A stretch of DNA of 64,000 bases from Leifsonia sp. Leaf336. GTDB lineage: Bacteria; Actinomycetota; Actinomycetes; Actinomycetales; Microbacteriaceae. The translations under genes were made by a program, and so were the position numbers. The notes beneath the pieces are model-generated. The model saw nothing but the letters and a program-made list of their open reading frames with translations. It searched no databases and was not told where the DNA came from. Shown piece after piece: positions 17,149 through 25,804 of this stretch; position 1 is the stretch's first letter; the number at the start of each line of letters is the position of its first letter. The stretch lies in the NCBI RefSeq assembly GCF_001423695.1, contig NZ_LMOZ01000003.1:601018-665017 (forward strand), written 5' to 3'.

Positions 17149-19122
17149 GTGCCCCGACTTCTCCGCGTGATCGGTCCCGCCGCTCTGCTGGCGGCCGCTC
17201 TCGTCTCCGTCGTGGCGGCCCTCGCGTTCGGTGGAGGCGCCGCCGCGCCTCTGCTCCTCGACCCGGGCGCGCTGGTGCGGTGGGGCCTCCCGATCTCGAC
17301 CCTGATCGTCAACCTCAGCCTCGCCGGAACGGTCGGCGCGCTCGTCCTGGCCTGCTTCGCGTTCAGTTCCGACAAGCGCGAGTACGGGTTGGCGCTCGAC
17401 TTCGCCGCCGCGTGCGCGGCCGTCATGACGGTGGCCTCCGCGGTCACGGGCCTGTTCACCTTCGTCAGCGTCTCGAACGTGCCGTGGTCGTTCGACGAGA
17501 CGTTCACGAACGGACTGAGCTCGTTCGTGACGAGCGTCTCGCTCGGTCAGGCGTGGCTCGGCATCACCCTCATCGCTGCCGCGGTGACCGTCCTGTGCTT
17601 CGCGGTGCGAAACCAGACCGCGATCGCTTTCGTCGCGGTGCTCGCCATGTGCGCCGTCATCCCGATGGCGCAGCAGGGGCACAGCTCGGAGGCCGCCGGT
17701 CACGACGCCGCAGTCACCTCGTTCGGGTTGCACGTGCTCTTCGCCGCGATCTGGCTGGGCGGACTGGTCACCCTCATCGTCGTGAAGAACACGCTCGGCG
17801 GCGGCCGGCTGGTGACCGTGCTCGAGCGGTACTCCAGCATCGCCTTGATCTGCTTCATCGTCGTCGCGGCCTCCGGCTACGTGAACGCGGAGCTGCGCGT
17901 GGGCACGCTGGCCGAGCTGGCCACGCCCTACGGCATCCTCGTGCTCGTCAAGGTGGCCGCGCTGGTCGTGCTCGGCCTGTTCGGCCTCATGCAGCGCCGC
18001 GTCCTCATCGACCGGCTCAAGCGCCTGGGCGAGGGCCGCACGTTCTGGTGGATCGTCACCGCCGAGCTCGCCTTCATGGGCATCGCCTCCGGTGTCGCGG
18101 CGGCGCTCGCCCGCACCGTGACCCCGGTGCCGCAGACGCGCGCGGCGACCCCGACGCCCGCGGAGATCCTGACCGGCGAGAAGCTGCCTCCCCAGCTGAC
18201 ATTCGGCCGGCTGTTCACGAGCTGGAACTTCGACCTGCTCTGGGTGCTCGCCTGCGCCTTCGCTCTCTTCTTCTACCTGGCCGGCGTCTGGAGGCTGCGC
18301 CGCCGCGGCGACAGCTGGCCGATCTACCGCACGATCCTGTGGGTGCTCGGCATCGCGCTGCTCTTCTACATCACCAACGGCGGCGTGAACGTCTACGAGA
18401 AGTACCTCTTCTCGGCCCACATGTCGGCGCACATGGTGCTGACGATGGCCGTGCCGCTGCTGCTCGTTCCCGGTGCTCCCGTGACGCTCGCGGCGCGCGC
18501 GATCCGCAAACGTCAGGACGGGTCGCGCGGCGGTCGCGAGTGGATCCTTCTCGCCGTGCACTCGCGCTTCGCCGCGATCATCTCGCACCCGCTCGTCGCT
18601 GCCGGGCTGTTCGCCGGATCGTTGTGGGCGTTCTATTACACGCCGTTGATCCGCTGGGCCACGACCGACCACATCGGACACGAGTGGATGGTCGTGCACT
18701 TCCTCATCACGGGATACCTGTTCGTCCAGTCGCTGATCGGCATCGACCCGGTGAAGTACCGGCTGCCGTACCCGTTCCGGCTGCTGCTGCTGCTCGGGAC
18801 GATGGCGTTCCACGCCTTCTTCGGCTTGTCGATCATGCAGATGCACGGCCTCCTGCTCGCCGACTGGTTCGGGGCGATGGGGCGCACGTGGGGGGCGACG
18901 CCGCTGGTCGACCAGCAGACCGGTGGCGGGATCGCGTGGAGCATCGGCGAGATCCCCACGGTCATCCTGGCGATCGTGGTGGCGATCCAGTGGAGTCGCA
19001 GCGACGAGCGCGAGACGAAGCGCCGCGACCGCAACGCCGACCGCACCGGCGAGGCGGAGCTGAAGGCCTACAACGAGCAGCTCGCCCGCCTCGCTGCGCG
19101 CGACGGAACGGCGCAGCGGTAG
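17149..19122 (+). CDS. CopD / CtaG fusion membrane protein
   Basis: A 657-residue polytopic protein with two fused modules. The N-terminal half (residues about 1-330) is CopD-like, with the histidine-bearing segments QQGHSSEAAGHDA and LHVLFAAIWLGGLVTL. The C-terminal half (about 345-640) is caa3-type CtaG, with TSWNFDLLWVLACAF, EKYLFSAHMSAHMVL, GHEWMVVHFLITGYLF and HAFFGLSIM. Such fusions are common in actinobacteria and are linked to copper handling and cytochrome oxidase assembly. The start is leaderless-looking: TAGGCT, 6 nt, GTG. No cox genes are adjacent. Confidence 0.88.
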   Translation: MPRLLRVIGPAALLAAALVSVVAALAFGGGAAAPLLLDPGALVRWGLPISTLIVNLSLAGTVGALVLACFAFSSDKREYGLALDFAAACAAVMTVASAVTGLFTFVSVSNVPWSFDETFTNGLSSFVTSVSLGQAWLGITLIAAAVTVLCFAVRNQTAIAFVAVLAMCAVIPMAQQGHSSEAAGHDAAVTSFGLHVLFAAIWLGGLVTLIVVKNTLGGGRLVTVLERYSSIALICFIVVAASGYVNAELRVGTLAELATPYGILVLVKVAALVVLGLFGLMQRRVLIDRLKRLGEGRTFWWIVTAELAFMGIASGVAAALARTVTPVPQTRAATPTPAEILTGEKLPPQLTFGRLFTSWNFDLLWVLACAFALFFYLAGVWRLRRRGDSWPIYRTILWVLGIALLFYITNGGVNVYEKYLFSAHMSAHMVLTMAVPLLLVPGAPVTLAARAIRKRQDGSRGGREWILLAVHSRFAAIISHPLVAAGLFAGSLWAFYYTPLIRWATTDHIGHEWMVVHFLITGYLFVQSLIGIDPVKYRLPYPFRLLLLLGTMAFHAFFGLSIMQMHGLLLADWFGAMGRTWGATPLVDQQTGGGIAWSIGEIPTVILAIVVAIQWSRSDERETKRRDRNADRTGEAELKAYNEQLARLAARDGTAQR

Positions 19123-19153
19123 CCACGCAGCGGTTGCCACGAAATCGGGGGCA

Positions 19154-20197
19154 CTACTCCCCCACGACGATGTCGAGCGACCCGTCGGGCCGGATGACGA
19201 CGCTGGTCAGCGATACCCCGAACTTCTCGTCCGACTCGTGGTGCTCGACCGTGCCGTCGAAGATCGACTGCACGGTCACCGACAAGTGCACGATGCCGAC
19301 GGCCTGCGACATGGTCCAGGAAGTCGTGCCCGGCACCAGGTGGACCTCCGGGTACTGCACCATCTTCCAGGTGGGAACACCCTGCACGCGGTCGTCGATG
19401 ACCACGCCGAACGGGCATCCGGCCGGCTGGAGCACCTGCTGCTTCGCGCACTCGTCCAGGAAGCCGTTCAGCTCCTTCTGCACGGCAGCCGTGAAGGCGG
19501 CATCGGGTTGCGCGTCGACCGTGACGTCGACGACCCGGCCGGACGCGGCCTGCACCCGCACCGATTCGGCCTGGAGGTAGTGCGAGGTGTGGTCGAGCTC
19601 GTACACCGCCGGCGCCGGGACCAGGTAGTCGGCGGCCACGCTGAAGGCGGAGGCGGGCTGACTCGGGTCAGCCGCGCGCGGGCTCACCGTGTGGCCGCCG
19701 ACCGTGAACGTCTGGGCGTGGGCGACGGTGATGTGCGCGACGCCGACCGGCGTCGTCGCGAACTCCCAGGTCGGGAGGAAGCCGAAGACCGCGCCGGTCT
19801 GCCGCACGTCGAACGTCGTCGTGACGGGCCGGCCGTCGGCCAGCAGGTGCGCGGTCACGGTGCGCCGATCGCCGGAGCCGGAGGCCGAGACGGGGTCGAC
19901 GCGGATGTCCGAGAAGGTCGGCAGCAGGTCGGAGCGCATCAGCTCGACGGAGGCGCCGGTGGGCAGCCCCGCCTTCGTCAGCGCAGCCTTCGTCGGCGCA
20001 GCTCCGGGCATCGCCATCGCGTCGGGGAGGTCGTGCGACTCCAGCGAGGACAGGTACGCCGAGACGAATCCCTCGGGGCTGTAGTACGCGCGCTGCACCG
20101 CGCCGAGAGCCGCCAGGAACGCCGCGACGAGCAGCAGACCGAGGCCGGACCACAGCAGCACCGGCCCCACGGCACGACGCTCGCCGACCCCTCCCAT
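19154..20197 (-). CDS. membrane-anchored protein of unknown function
   Basis: A 347-residue protein with one N-terminal membrane helix (residues about 13-33, VLLWSGLGLLLVAAFLAALG) and a long extracytoplasmic beta-rich region. The part from residue 40 to 110 (YYSPEGFVSAYLSSLESHDL) resembles an NTF2-like or lipoprotein-type fold, but I do not recognise the family. ATG 20197 is preferred: TAGGAT lies 7 nt upstream on the minus strand and there is no Shine-Dalgarno. An ATG at 20206 overlaps that -10. It is divergent from the helicase gene and convergent with ctaG. Confidence 0.65.
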   Translation of the reverse strand: MGGVGERRAVGPVLLWSGLGLLLVAAFLAALGAVQRAYYSPEGFVSAYLSSLESHDLPDAMAMPGAAPTKAALTKAGLPTGASVELMRSDLLPTFSDIRVDPVSASGSGDRRTVTAHLLADGRPVTTTFDVRQTGAVFGFLPTWEFATTPVGVAHITVAHAQTFTVGGHTVSPRAADPSQPASAFSVAADYLVPAPAVYELDHTSHYLQAESVRVQAASGRVVDVTVDAQPDAAFTAAVQKELNGFLDECAKQQVLQPAGCPFGVVIDDRVQGVPTWKMVQYPEVHLVPGTTSWTMSQAVGIVHLSVTVQSIFDGTVEHHESDEKFGVSLTSVVIRPDGSLDIVVGE

Positions 20198-20216
20198 AAC
20201 CGCCATCCTAGGGGCG

Positions 20217-20225
20217 TGTGGATAA
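20217..20225 (-). promoter_or_regulatory. isolated perfect DnaA box
   Basis: TGTGGATAA is the complement of the consensus TTATCCACA. It lies between the divergent membrane-protein and helicase genes, just upstream of the -10 of the former. A single 9-mer match could be chance. Confidence 0.35.
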
Positions 20226-20290
20226 CCGTCCGCGCCGATGCCGCCCGCGTTAGAGTAGTTCGGCAGGTCGCGCGAGGGAAGGGAACGCCG

Positions 20291-21595
20291 ATGGCCGGAC
20301 TCTCGCTCTCGTCCGAGCAGCGTGCGGTGTTCGAACTGATCGAGCACACCCGCGACCACGTCTTCGTCACCGGCCGCGCCGGCACCGGCAAGTCGACGCT
20401 CCTCAACCACCTGTCGTGGAACACCGAGAAGTCGATCGTGATCGCCGCCCCCACGGGCGTGGCGGCGCTCAACGTCGGCGGCCAGACCATCCACTCGCTG
20501 TTCAAGCTGCCGATCGGCGTCATCGCCGACCACGACATCGACCAGACCAGCGAGCTGCGCAAGCTCCTGAACAGCATCGACACGCTCGTCATCGACGAGG
20601 TCTCGATGGTGAACGCCGACCTGATGGATGCGGTGGACCGCAGCCTCCGCCAGGCGAGGCAGCGGCCGAAGGAGCCGTTCGGCGGCGTGCAGGTGGTGCT
20701 GTTCGGCGATCCCTACCAGCTGGCGCCGGTGCCGGGCGACCACGAGGAGCGCGCCTACTTCAGCGACACCTACCGCTCGATGTGGTTCTTCGATGCGAAG
20801 GTCTGGCGGGAGGCCGACCTCCACATCGTCGAGCTTCTGCAGGTGCACCGCCAGCACGAGTCCGACTTCCGCTACATGCTCAACGCGGTGCGTCACGGCC
20901 AGGTGACCAAAGAGATCGCCGATCGGCTCAACTCCGTCGGCGCGCGGCCGGCTCCCGACGACGGCACGATCACGCTGGCCACGCGCAACGACACCGTCAA
21001 CCGCATCAACGCCCAGGCGCTCGAGCGGCTGCCCGGCCGGCCGCTGACGGCGAAGGCGGAGGTCAGCGGCGATTTCGGCGGGAGGAACTACCCGGCAGAC
21101 GAAGTGCTCGAGCTGAAGGTCGGCGCCCAGGTGATGTTCCTGCGTAACGACGCGGGGCAGGGCGACGGCCCGCGCTGGGTCAACGGCACCATCGGCACCG
21201 TCACTCGCATCGACTCGAACGTCTACGTGGAGGTCGACGGCGAGGTGCACGAGGTCGAGCCGGCCATCTGGGAGAAGTACCGCTACAACTACTCCCCCGA
21301 GACCAAGAAGCTGACCAAGGACGTGGTGGCCGAGTTCACGCAGTTCCCGCTGCGGCTCGCCTGGGCGGTCACCATCCACAAGTCGCAGGGCAAGACCTAC
21401 GACGCCGCGATCGTCGACCTCGGCTCGCGCGCTTTCACGTCCGGTCAGACCTACGTCGCCCTCAGCCGCATCACAAGCCTCGACGGCCTGTATCTGACGC
21501 GGCCGCTGCGGCCGAGCGACATCACCGTCGACCCGGACGTCGAGCGCTTCATGCGCGACGCCCGTCCGGTGCGGGTGCCGGTGGCGTCGGACTGA
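20291..21595 (+). CDS. PIF1/RecD-like superfamily 1 helicase
   Basis: A 434-residue AAA-type DNA helicase of the PIF1-like group. Walker A GRAGTGKSTLL (Lys34), motif Ia APTGVAALNVGGQTIHSLF, Walker B LVIDEVSMVNADLMD, motif III FGDPYQLAPV, and the C-terminal LAWAVTIHKSQGKTYD and YVALSRITSLDGLYL (motifs V-VI) are all present. It probably unwinds DNA in repair or replication-stalling contexts. ATG 20291 is chosen because GAAGGGA lies about 8 nt upstream and the helicase fold starts at once. A longer upstream reading has no support. Confidence 0.88.
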   Translation: MAGLSLSSEQRAVFELIEHTRDHVFVTGRAGTGKSTLLNHLSWNTEKSIVIAAPTGVAALNVGGQTIHSLFKLPIGVIADHDIDQTSELRKLLNSIDTLVIDEVSMVNADLMDAVDRSLRQARQRPKEPFGGVQVVLFGDPYQLAPVPGDHEERAYFSDTYRSMWFFDAKVWREADLHIVELLQVHRQHESDFRYMLNAVRHGQVTKEIADRLNSVGARPAPDDGTITLATRNDTVNRINAQALERLPGRPLTAKAEVSGDFGGRNYPADEVLELKVGAQVMFLRNDAGQGDGPRWVNGTIGTVTRIDSNVYVEVDGEVHEVEPAIWEKYRYNYSPETKKLTKDVVAEFTQFPLRLAWAVTIHKSQGKTYDAAIVDLGSRAFTSGQTYVALSRITSLDGLYLTRPLRPSDITVDPDVERFMRDARPVRVPVASD

Positions 21596-21693
21596 CCGTC
21601 CGCCCGTCATCGTGCGTCGACGCTCTAGGGATCACAGGCGCGTCATGGCATGCTGGGCGAGGCGCTTCGGGGCGTCGGCAGAAGGAGGAGCGG

Positions 21694-22047
21694 ATGGCGG
21701 TCATGTTCGCGCTGGACCTGAGTGACGGGCAGCACGTCGAGACGTCGGGCAACGGGGTCATCGGGCGCAATCCGGTGTCGCACACGCCGGGCACCGAGTT
21801 CGACGACCCGGCGCACGTCGAGCTGGTGACCGTGTCGGACGACGCCAAGTCGGTCTCGCGCGCCCACCTCGCCTTCGGCCAGTACGACGGCGTGTTCTGG
21901 GTGATGGACCTCGGTTCGGCCAACGGCACGACGATCAGCTACCCGGGCGAGGGCACGTTCGCCTGCGACCCCAACACCCGCCACGAGGTCGACCCCGGGT
22001 CGATCGTGCGCTTCGGGAACGCGTCGTTCGCGCTCAGCCGGCGCTGA
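21694..22047 (+). CDS. stand-alone FHA-domain protein
   Basis: A 117-residue protein consisting of a single forkhead-associated domain, which reads phosphothreonine. Typical elements are GNGVIGRNP (strand with the phosphate-binding Arg), SVSRAHLAF, DLGSANGTTI and the closing IVRFGNASFAL. Its partner is probably a Ser/Thr kinase substrate encoded elsewhere; no kinase or secretion gene is adjacent. AGAAGGAGG is a strong ribosome site about 6 nt before ATG. Confidence 0.85.
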   Translation: MAVMFALDLSDGQHVETSGNGVIGRNPVSHTPGTEFDDPAHVELVTVSDDAKSVSRAHLAFGQYDGVFWVMDLGSANGTTISYPGEGTFACDPNTRHEVDPGSIVRFGNASFALSRR

Positions 22048-22091
22048 GCCGGCGCCGGACCGCCGATCGGACCGCGGCGTCGAGCTGCGGA

Positions 22092-22610
22092 TCAGTGGTG
22101 GTGGTGCACGGTGACGGCCGCGACGCCGGCGTCGGTCGCACCGAGTGCGGGGATGGTCACCGCGCAGACGGCGCACGCGCTCAGCGCGAGGGCGCAGACG
22201 AACCGCAGTGCGCCGTCCACCCGGTGCGGCGGCCTACTGCGACGCAGAACCACGGCCGAGGTGGCGGCGATCGCGAGATCGAGAAGGGAGGCGGCCCCCA
22301 TCGGGGCGAGCGGCAGCTCGAGCACGGTGCCCGACGATGCCGTCGCGCCGACGACCGCGAGTGCGGCCCAGAGACCGAGCGGCACGAGGGCCAGCGCGGG
22401 GACGAACGCGAACAGCGGAGGCCGGTCACCGGCGAGCGTGAAGACAGCCCAGGTCAGCTCGGCCACCGGGACTCCGCAGAGCGCGAGGAGGAGCGGCAGA
22501 GGTGCGCCGGGGGCCAGGGCGGCGTGAAGCAGCCCGGCCCCCAGCGCGGCCACGGCAAGGAACGCCCGCGTCGACGGAGCGACGGGGGCGGACCTCGACA
22601 TCCTGCTCAT
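22092..22610 (-). CDS. integral membrane protein with C-terminal His cluster
   Basis: A 172-residue protein with about five membrane spans. It ends in VTVHHHH, a possible metal-binding tail. No family was recognised. No Shine-Dalgarno is visible at ATG 22610, and ATG 22601 is an alternative. It lies 22 nt downstream of the DUF4383 gene on the same strand, so translation may depend on that gene; the pair is probably an operon. Confidence 0.6.
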   Translation of the reverse strand: MSRMSRSAPVAPSTRAFLAVAALGAGLLHAALAPGAPLPLLLALCGVPVAELTWAVFTLAGDRPPLFAFVPALALVPLGLWAALAVVGATASSGTVLELPLAPMGAASLLDLAIAATSAVVLRRSRPPHRVDGALRFVCALALSACAVCAVTIPALGATDAGVAAVTVHHHH

Positions 22611-22632
22611 GGGAAGAGCCGTGGCCGGTCGG

Positions 22633-23046
22633 TCAGGCGGTCGCCGACGTGGCGCGCACAGTCCGCTCGGCGCCGAGACCGACTCCGAGGAGCACGATCG
22701 CGCTCACCAAGTGGAGGAAGTGGTCGGGGGTGTTCAGAGCCAGGATGTTGGCTCCGGTGCCGACGAGGAAGAAGCCCACGATACCGAGGAGCAGATAGAC
22801 CGCCCCGACGGTGATGTTGACGGCCTTCGCCGCGGCGACCCTGGTGAGGCCGGCGATGAGCAGCGCCGCCCCGATCAGCAGGTGGGCGATGTTGTGCAGC
22901 GGATTGACCTCGAAGATGCCGAGGATCAGGCCGCCCTTGGTGGCCACGAACCCGACGCCGCCGGTGAAGGCGAAGCCGAGCAGGCCGACCAGCAGATAGA
23001 CCGCGCCGAAAATGGTCGCGACCAGACGATTCGGTGATGTGCGCAT
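22633..23046 (-). CDS. DUF4383 membrane protein
   Basis: A 137-residue protein with four helices: residues about 9-29, 40-65, 72-97 and 104-128. The pattern NPLHNIAHLLIGAALL and NTPDHFLHLVSA is characteristic of DUF4383, a small actinobacterial membrane family of unknown function. AAGGAGGAA lies just upstream of ATG 23046. It is the first gene of a likely two-gene operon. Confidence 0.82.
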   Translation of the reverse strand: MRTSPNRLVATIFGAVYLLVGLLGFAFTGGVGFVATKGGLILGIFEVNPLHNIAHLLIGAALLIAGLTRVAAAKAVNITVGAVYLLLGIVGFFLVGTGANILALNTPDHFLHLVSAIVLLGVGLGAERTVRATSATA

Positions 23047-23217
23047 GTGTCGTTCCTCCTTGGAAGACGGCGCGCGGCCTGCGCGCCTCGTGGGGAATTC
23101 GGCGCGGCCGCCGGATCGGATTGGACACGGTCAGGGCTCGCCGCCGACGGCCCCGCGCGGGCTACAATCGCTGCACGGGTCCCGGGGAGGGCCAGGCCAC
23201 GAACATCGGGGGATGTC

Positions 23218-24498
23218 ATGCAGCGAGGGTCCCGCCTACGCCGGATGGTCCTCGCTGCGACCTCCGCGCTGCTGGCGTTCGGACTCGCGGGATGCGCGTC
23301 CTCCGTGTCGGACACGGGCTTTCCACCGCAGCAGCCGGGCGGGTTCTCCTCCGACGTGACCGCACGGCTCAAGGCGGCGGTGACAGACGCGATCGCGCAG
23401 TCGGGAGGCTCGGCAGGCATCGTGGGCGTCTGGGCGCCGTGGGCGGGCAGCTGGACGGCGGCGATCGGCACGACGACCCGCGGCGGCTCGACGCCCGTCA
23501 CGTCGTCGATGACGTTCCGGGTCGGGCAGCTCACGACGTCGATGACCTGCACGGTCCTCCTCGAACTCGTCGACGACGGCACGGTGCAGCTCGACGACAG
23601 CGTGTCCAAGTGGCTGCCCGGTCTGGTCGGGGTCGATGGGGTGACCCTGCGCGAGCTGTGCCAGAACACGTCGGGGATCGGCGACTACGCCGCTCAGCTG
23701 CGCGGCGAGTTCCTGGCGAACCCGACCCGGTACTGGCCACCCCTCGAGCTCGCCAGCGACGGCATCGCCACCGCCCGCGTCGGAACCCCGGGCGAGAAGT
23801 ACTCTCCGTCGCAGACGAACGCGGTGCTGGTGGGGATGGCCCTGCAGAACGCCAGCAACCGCAACTGGCAGCAGCTCTACGACAGCCACGTGTTCTCCCG
23901 GCTCGGGATGTCGGCGTCGACGCTCCCGGAGAACAGTGTCCTGACCGTTCCGGGAGCTCATCCCGCCGGCTACGCCGCTGCGCTCGACGCTGCGGGCGCG
24001 CCTGTCTGCGATCAGGTGCACGAGGTCCCCGCCCTGTCGCCGTCGATGGGCTGGACCTCGGCGGGGGTCGTGTCGAACGTGCCCGACCTCAAGGTCTTCG
24101 CGCAGGCGCTGGCGGGCGGATCCCTGCTCAGCAGCAGATCGGCGGACGCCCAGCGGAAGACCGTCGCCGCGGGCGCGTCCTGGCTGGGCTACGGACTGGG
24201 CGTGCAGTCCGTCGGGCCGCTCCGCGGCGGTGCGGCGGCCATCCCCGGCTACCTCACGGCGATGTACGCCGATCCGTCCTCCGGGCTCACCATCGTCGCC
24301 GCCGTCAACAACTCGACGCCGGGAGCGGGGTTCGCCCAGGCGCTCGCCCAACGGCTCGCCTCGATCGTGTCCAAGGTGCCCGCGGTGCAGAAGGGCGCCA
24401 AGCCGATCACCTCACTCCCCTGGTCGGAGGATCAAGCGGTGGCAGCCATGAAGGCGGCGGCTCCGTGCCCGACTCCGCCGGCCAAGACCGCCGGCTGA
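23218..24498 (+). CDS. serine-hydrolase-fold lipoprotein lacking catalytic residues
   Basis: A 426-residue lipoprotein (lipobox LAGCA near residue 28) with the beta-lactamase/D-Ala-D-Ala carboxypeptidase (PF00144) fold: MTFRVGQLTTSMT, DDSVSKWLPGL, LCQNTSGIGDY, GEKYSPSQTNAVLVG, GMSASTLPENS. All three active-site motifs are altered. SxxK is replaced by QLTT (104-107), YxN by PSQ (197-199) and the HxG-type motif by GGAAA (337-341). It is therefore likely a pseudo-enzyme, perhaps a peptidoglycan-binding or regulatory protein. A -10-like TACAAT lies at 23163-23168. Confidence 0.8.
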   Translation: MQRGSRLRRMVLAATSALLAFGLAGCASSVSDTGFPPQQPGGFSSDVTARLKAAVTDAIAQSGGSAGIVGVWAPWAGSWTAAIGTTTRGGSTPVTSSMTFRVGQLTTSMTCTVLLELVDDGTVQLDDSVSKWLPGLVGVDGVTLRELCQNTSGIGDYAAQLRGEFLANPTRYWPPLELASDGIATARVGTPGEKYSPSQTNAVLVGMALQNASNRNWQQLYDSHVFSRLGMSASTLPENSVLTVPGAHPAGYAAALDAAGAPVCDQVHEVPALSPSMGWTSAGVVSNVPDLKVFAQALAGGSLLSSRSADAQRKTVAAGASWLGYGLGVQSVGPLRGGAAAIPGYLTAMYADPSSGLTIVAAVNNSTPGAGFAQALAQRLASIVSKVPAVQKGAKPITSLPWSEDQAVAAMKAAAPCPTPPAKTAG

Positions 24499-24537
24499 CG
24501 TAGGGAGGGTGTCGACCGACTCGGCTCTGTCCTGCGG

Positions 24538-24921
24538 TCAGGCCCCGGCGAGCGCGGCGAGCTCGGCGCGCACCGGCAGGGCATCGTCGTCGAGCACGAG
24601 CTGGAGGGCCGCGCCGTCGGCGCGGTTGACGACGATCGGGGCGAGCAGGTTCACGGTGCTGCCCTCGCGGGACGGGGTGACCACGACCAGGAGCATGGCC
24701 TGCTCCGCCGCCGTGATGCCCAGCTCGGCCGCACGGTCGTCCGGGAGCTCCGGCGAATAGCCGGGCAGGTGCAGCTCGGCGTCGATCGTGAAGAGCCGCA
24801 CCTCCGGCCGCTCGAGCGACGACAGCGAGTACAGGCCGTCGGCGCCGGCGACGGCGGTGAGCTCGAAGTCCGCCAGCGGCTCCAGGCCGGGCGGGGGGAC
24901 GATGAACCGCACGGCGCTCAT
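24538..24921 (-). CDS. fliW: flagellar assembly factor FliW
   Basis: A 127-residue FliW. In Bacillus it binds flagellin and antagonises CsrA, coupling flagellin synthesis to secretion. Visible family traits are RFIVPPPGLEPLADFEL, LYSLSSLERPEVRLFTID, LLVVVTP and TVNLLAPIVVNRADGAALQLVL. No csrA gene lies next to it in this window. The start overlaps the flgL stop (ATGA). It is the last gene of the minus-strand operon flgN-flgK-flgL-fliW. Confidence 0.9.
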   Translation of the reverse strand: MSAVRFIVPPPGLEPLADFELTAVAGADGLYSLSSLERPEVRLFTIDAELHLPGYSPELPDDRAAELGITAAEQAMLLVVVTPSREGSTVNLLAPIVVNRADGAALQLVLDDDALPVRAELAALAGA

Positions 24922-25802
24922 CGGAGGAAGTCCATCAGGGTCGGCTGGAGGACCCGGGCGGTCACTGCGATCGCCGTCTGGTAGTTCACGTCCTGCGTCT
25001 TGAGGTCGAGGAGGACTTTGCTCAGGTCCACGTCCTCCAGGCTCGCCCGCTGCGACTCGAGCGAGACCGACCCGGAGGCCAGGGCGTCCTTGGCCTTGTC
25101 GAGGCGCGTCTGGCGGCCGCCGATCTCCGCGTGCTCTCCCACGATCGCCTTCATCCTGTCGTCGATCTCCGCCAGCCTCGGCCCCACGTTGACGCCCGAG
25201 CGAAGGTCGCTCACGGTGTTGTCGATGAGGGCGAACACCGACGAGGCGCCGGTTCCGAACGCGGCGGCTCCGTCGGCGTCGACCCGCACGGTGGCGTCGG
25301 CCCCGATCCTGCGCTCCACTGTACTGGCCGCGGTCCCGGTGAACGAGTAGTCGGGCTGGAAGGCCACCCCGGCGTCCGAGTTGCCCGCGAACACCGTGCG
25401 GCCCTGATACGTGGTGTTCGCCAGCGCGAGGAGGCTCTTCTTGATGCCATCGAGCTCGGTGGCGGTCGACTCCTTCGCCTCGGGCGAGAGGGCGCCGTCG
25501 TTCGCGCCCTGCACCGTGAGGTCGCGGAAGCGGCGCATCAGCGCCTCCACGCTGGTGAGCGTCGAGTCGGCGGTGGTCAGCCAGCCATCGCCGTTGTCGG
25601 CGTTGCGCTGGTACTGCGTGGTGGCGGCCTGGCTGGAGCGGACGCTCAGCGCGCTCGCCGTGGCGGTCGGGTCGTCGCTCGGGCGGGTCAGCTGCTTCTG
25701 GCTGGTCGCCTGATCGTAGAGCTTGGCCTGACGCTGCAGGCTGAGCTGCAGGTTGCGCTGGGCGTTCGCCGTCTGCGTTGCGTTCGTGACGCGGGTGAAC
25801 AC
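24918..25802 (-). CDS. flgL: flagellar hook-associated protein 3 (FlgL)
   Basis: Hook-filament junction protein, 294 residues, flagellin-like ends: RVTNATQTANAQRNLQLS at the N-terminus and LEDVDLSKVLLDLKTQDVNYQTAIAV at the C-terminus, the FlgL signature. TYQGRTVFAGN in the middle is also typical. GTG 25802 is chosen because GGAGG lies 5 nt upstream. It starts 2 nt after the flgK stop on the minus strand. Exported by the flagellar type III system. Confidence 0.93.
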   Translation of the reverse strand: MFTRVTNATQTANAQRNLQLSLQRQAKLYDQATSQKQLTRPSDDPTATASALSVRSSQAATTQYQRNADNGDGWLTTADSTLTSVEALMRRFRDLTVQGANDGALSPEAKESTATELDGIKKSLLALANTTYQGRTVFAGNSDAGVAFQPDYSFTGTAASTVERRIGADATVRVDADGAAAFGTGASSVFALIDNTVSDLRSGVNVGPRLAEIDDRMKAIVGEHAEIGGRQTRLDKAKDALASGSVSLESQRASLEDVDLSKVLLDLKTQDVNYQTAIAVTARVLQPTLMDFLR

Positions 25803-25804
25803 GA

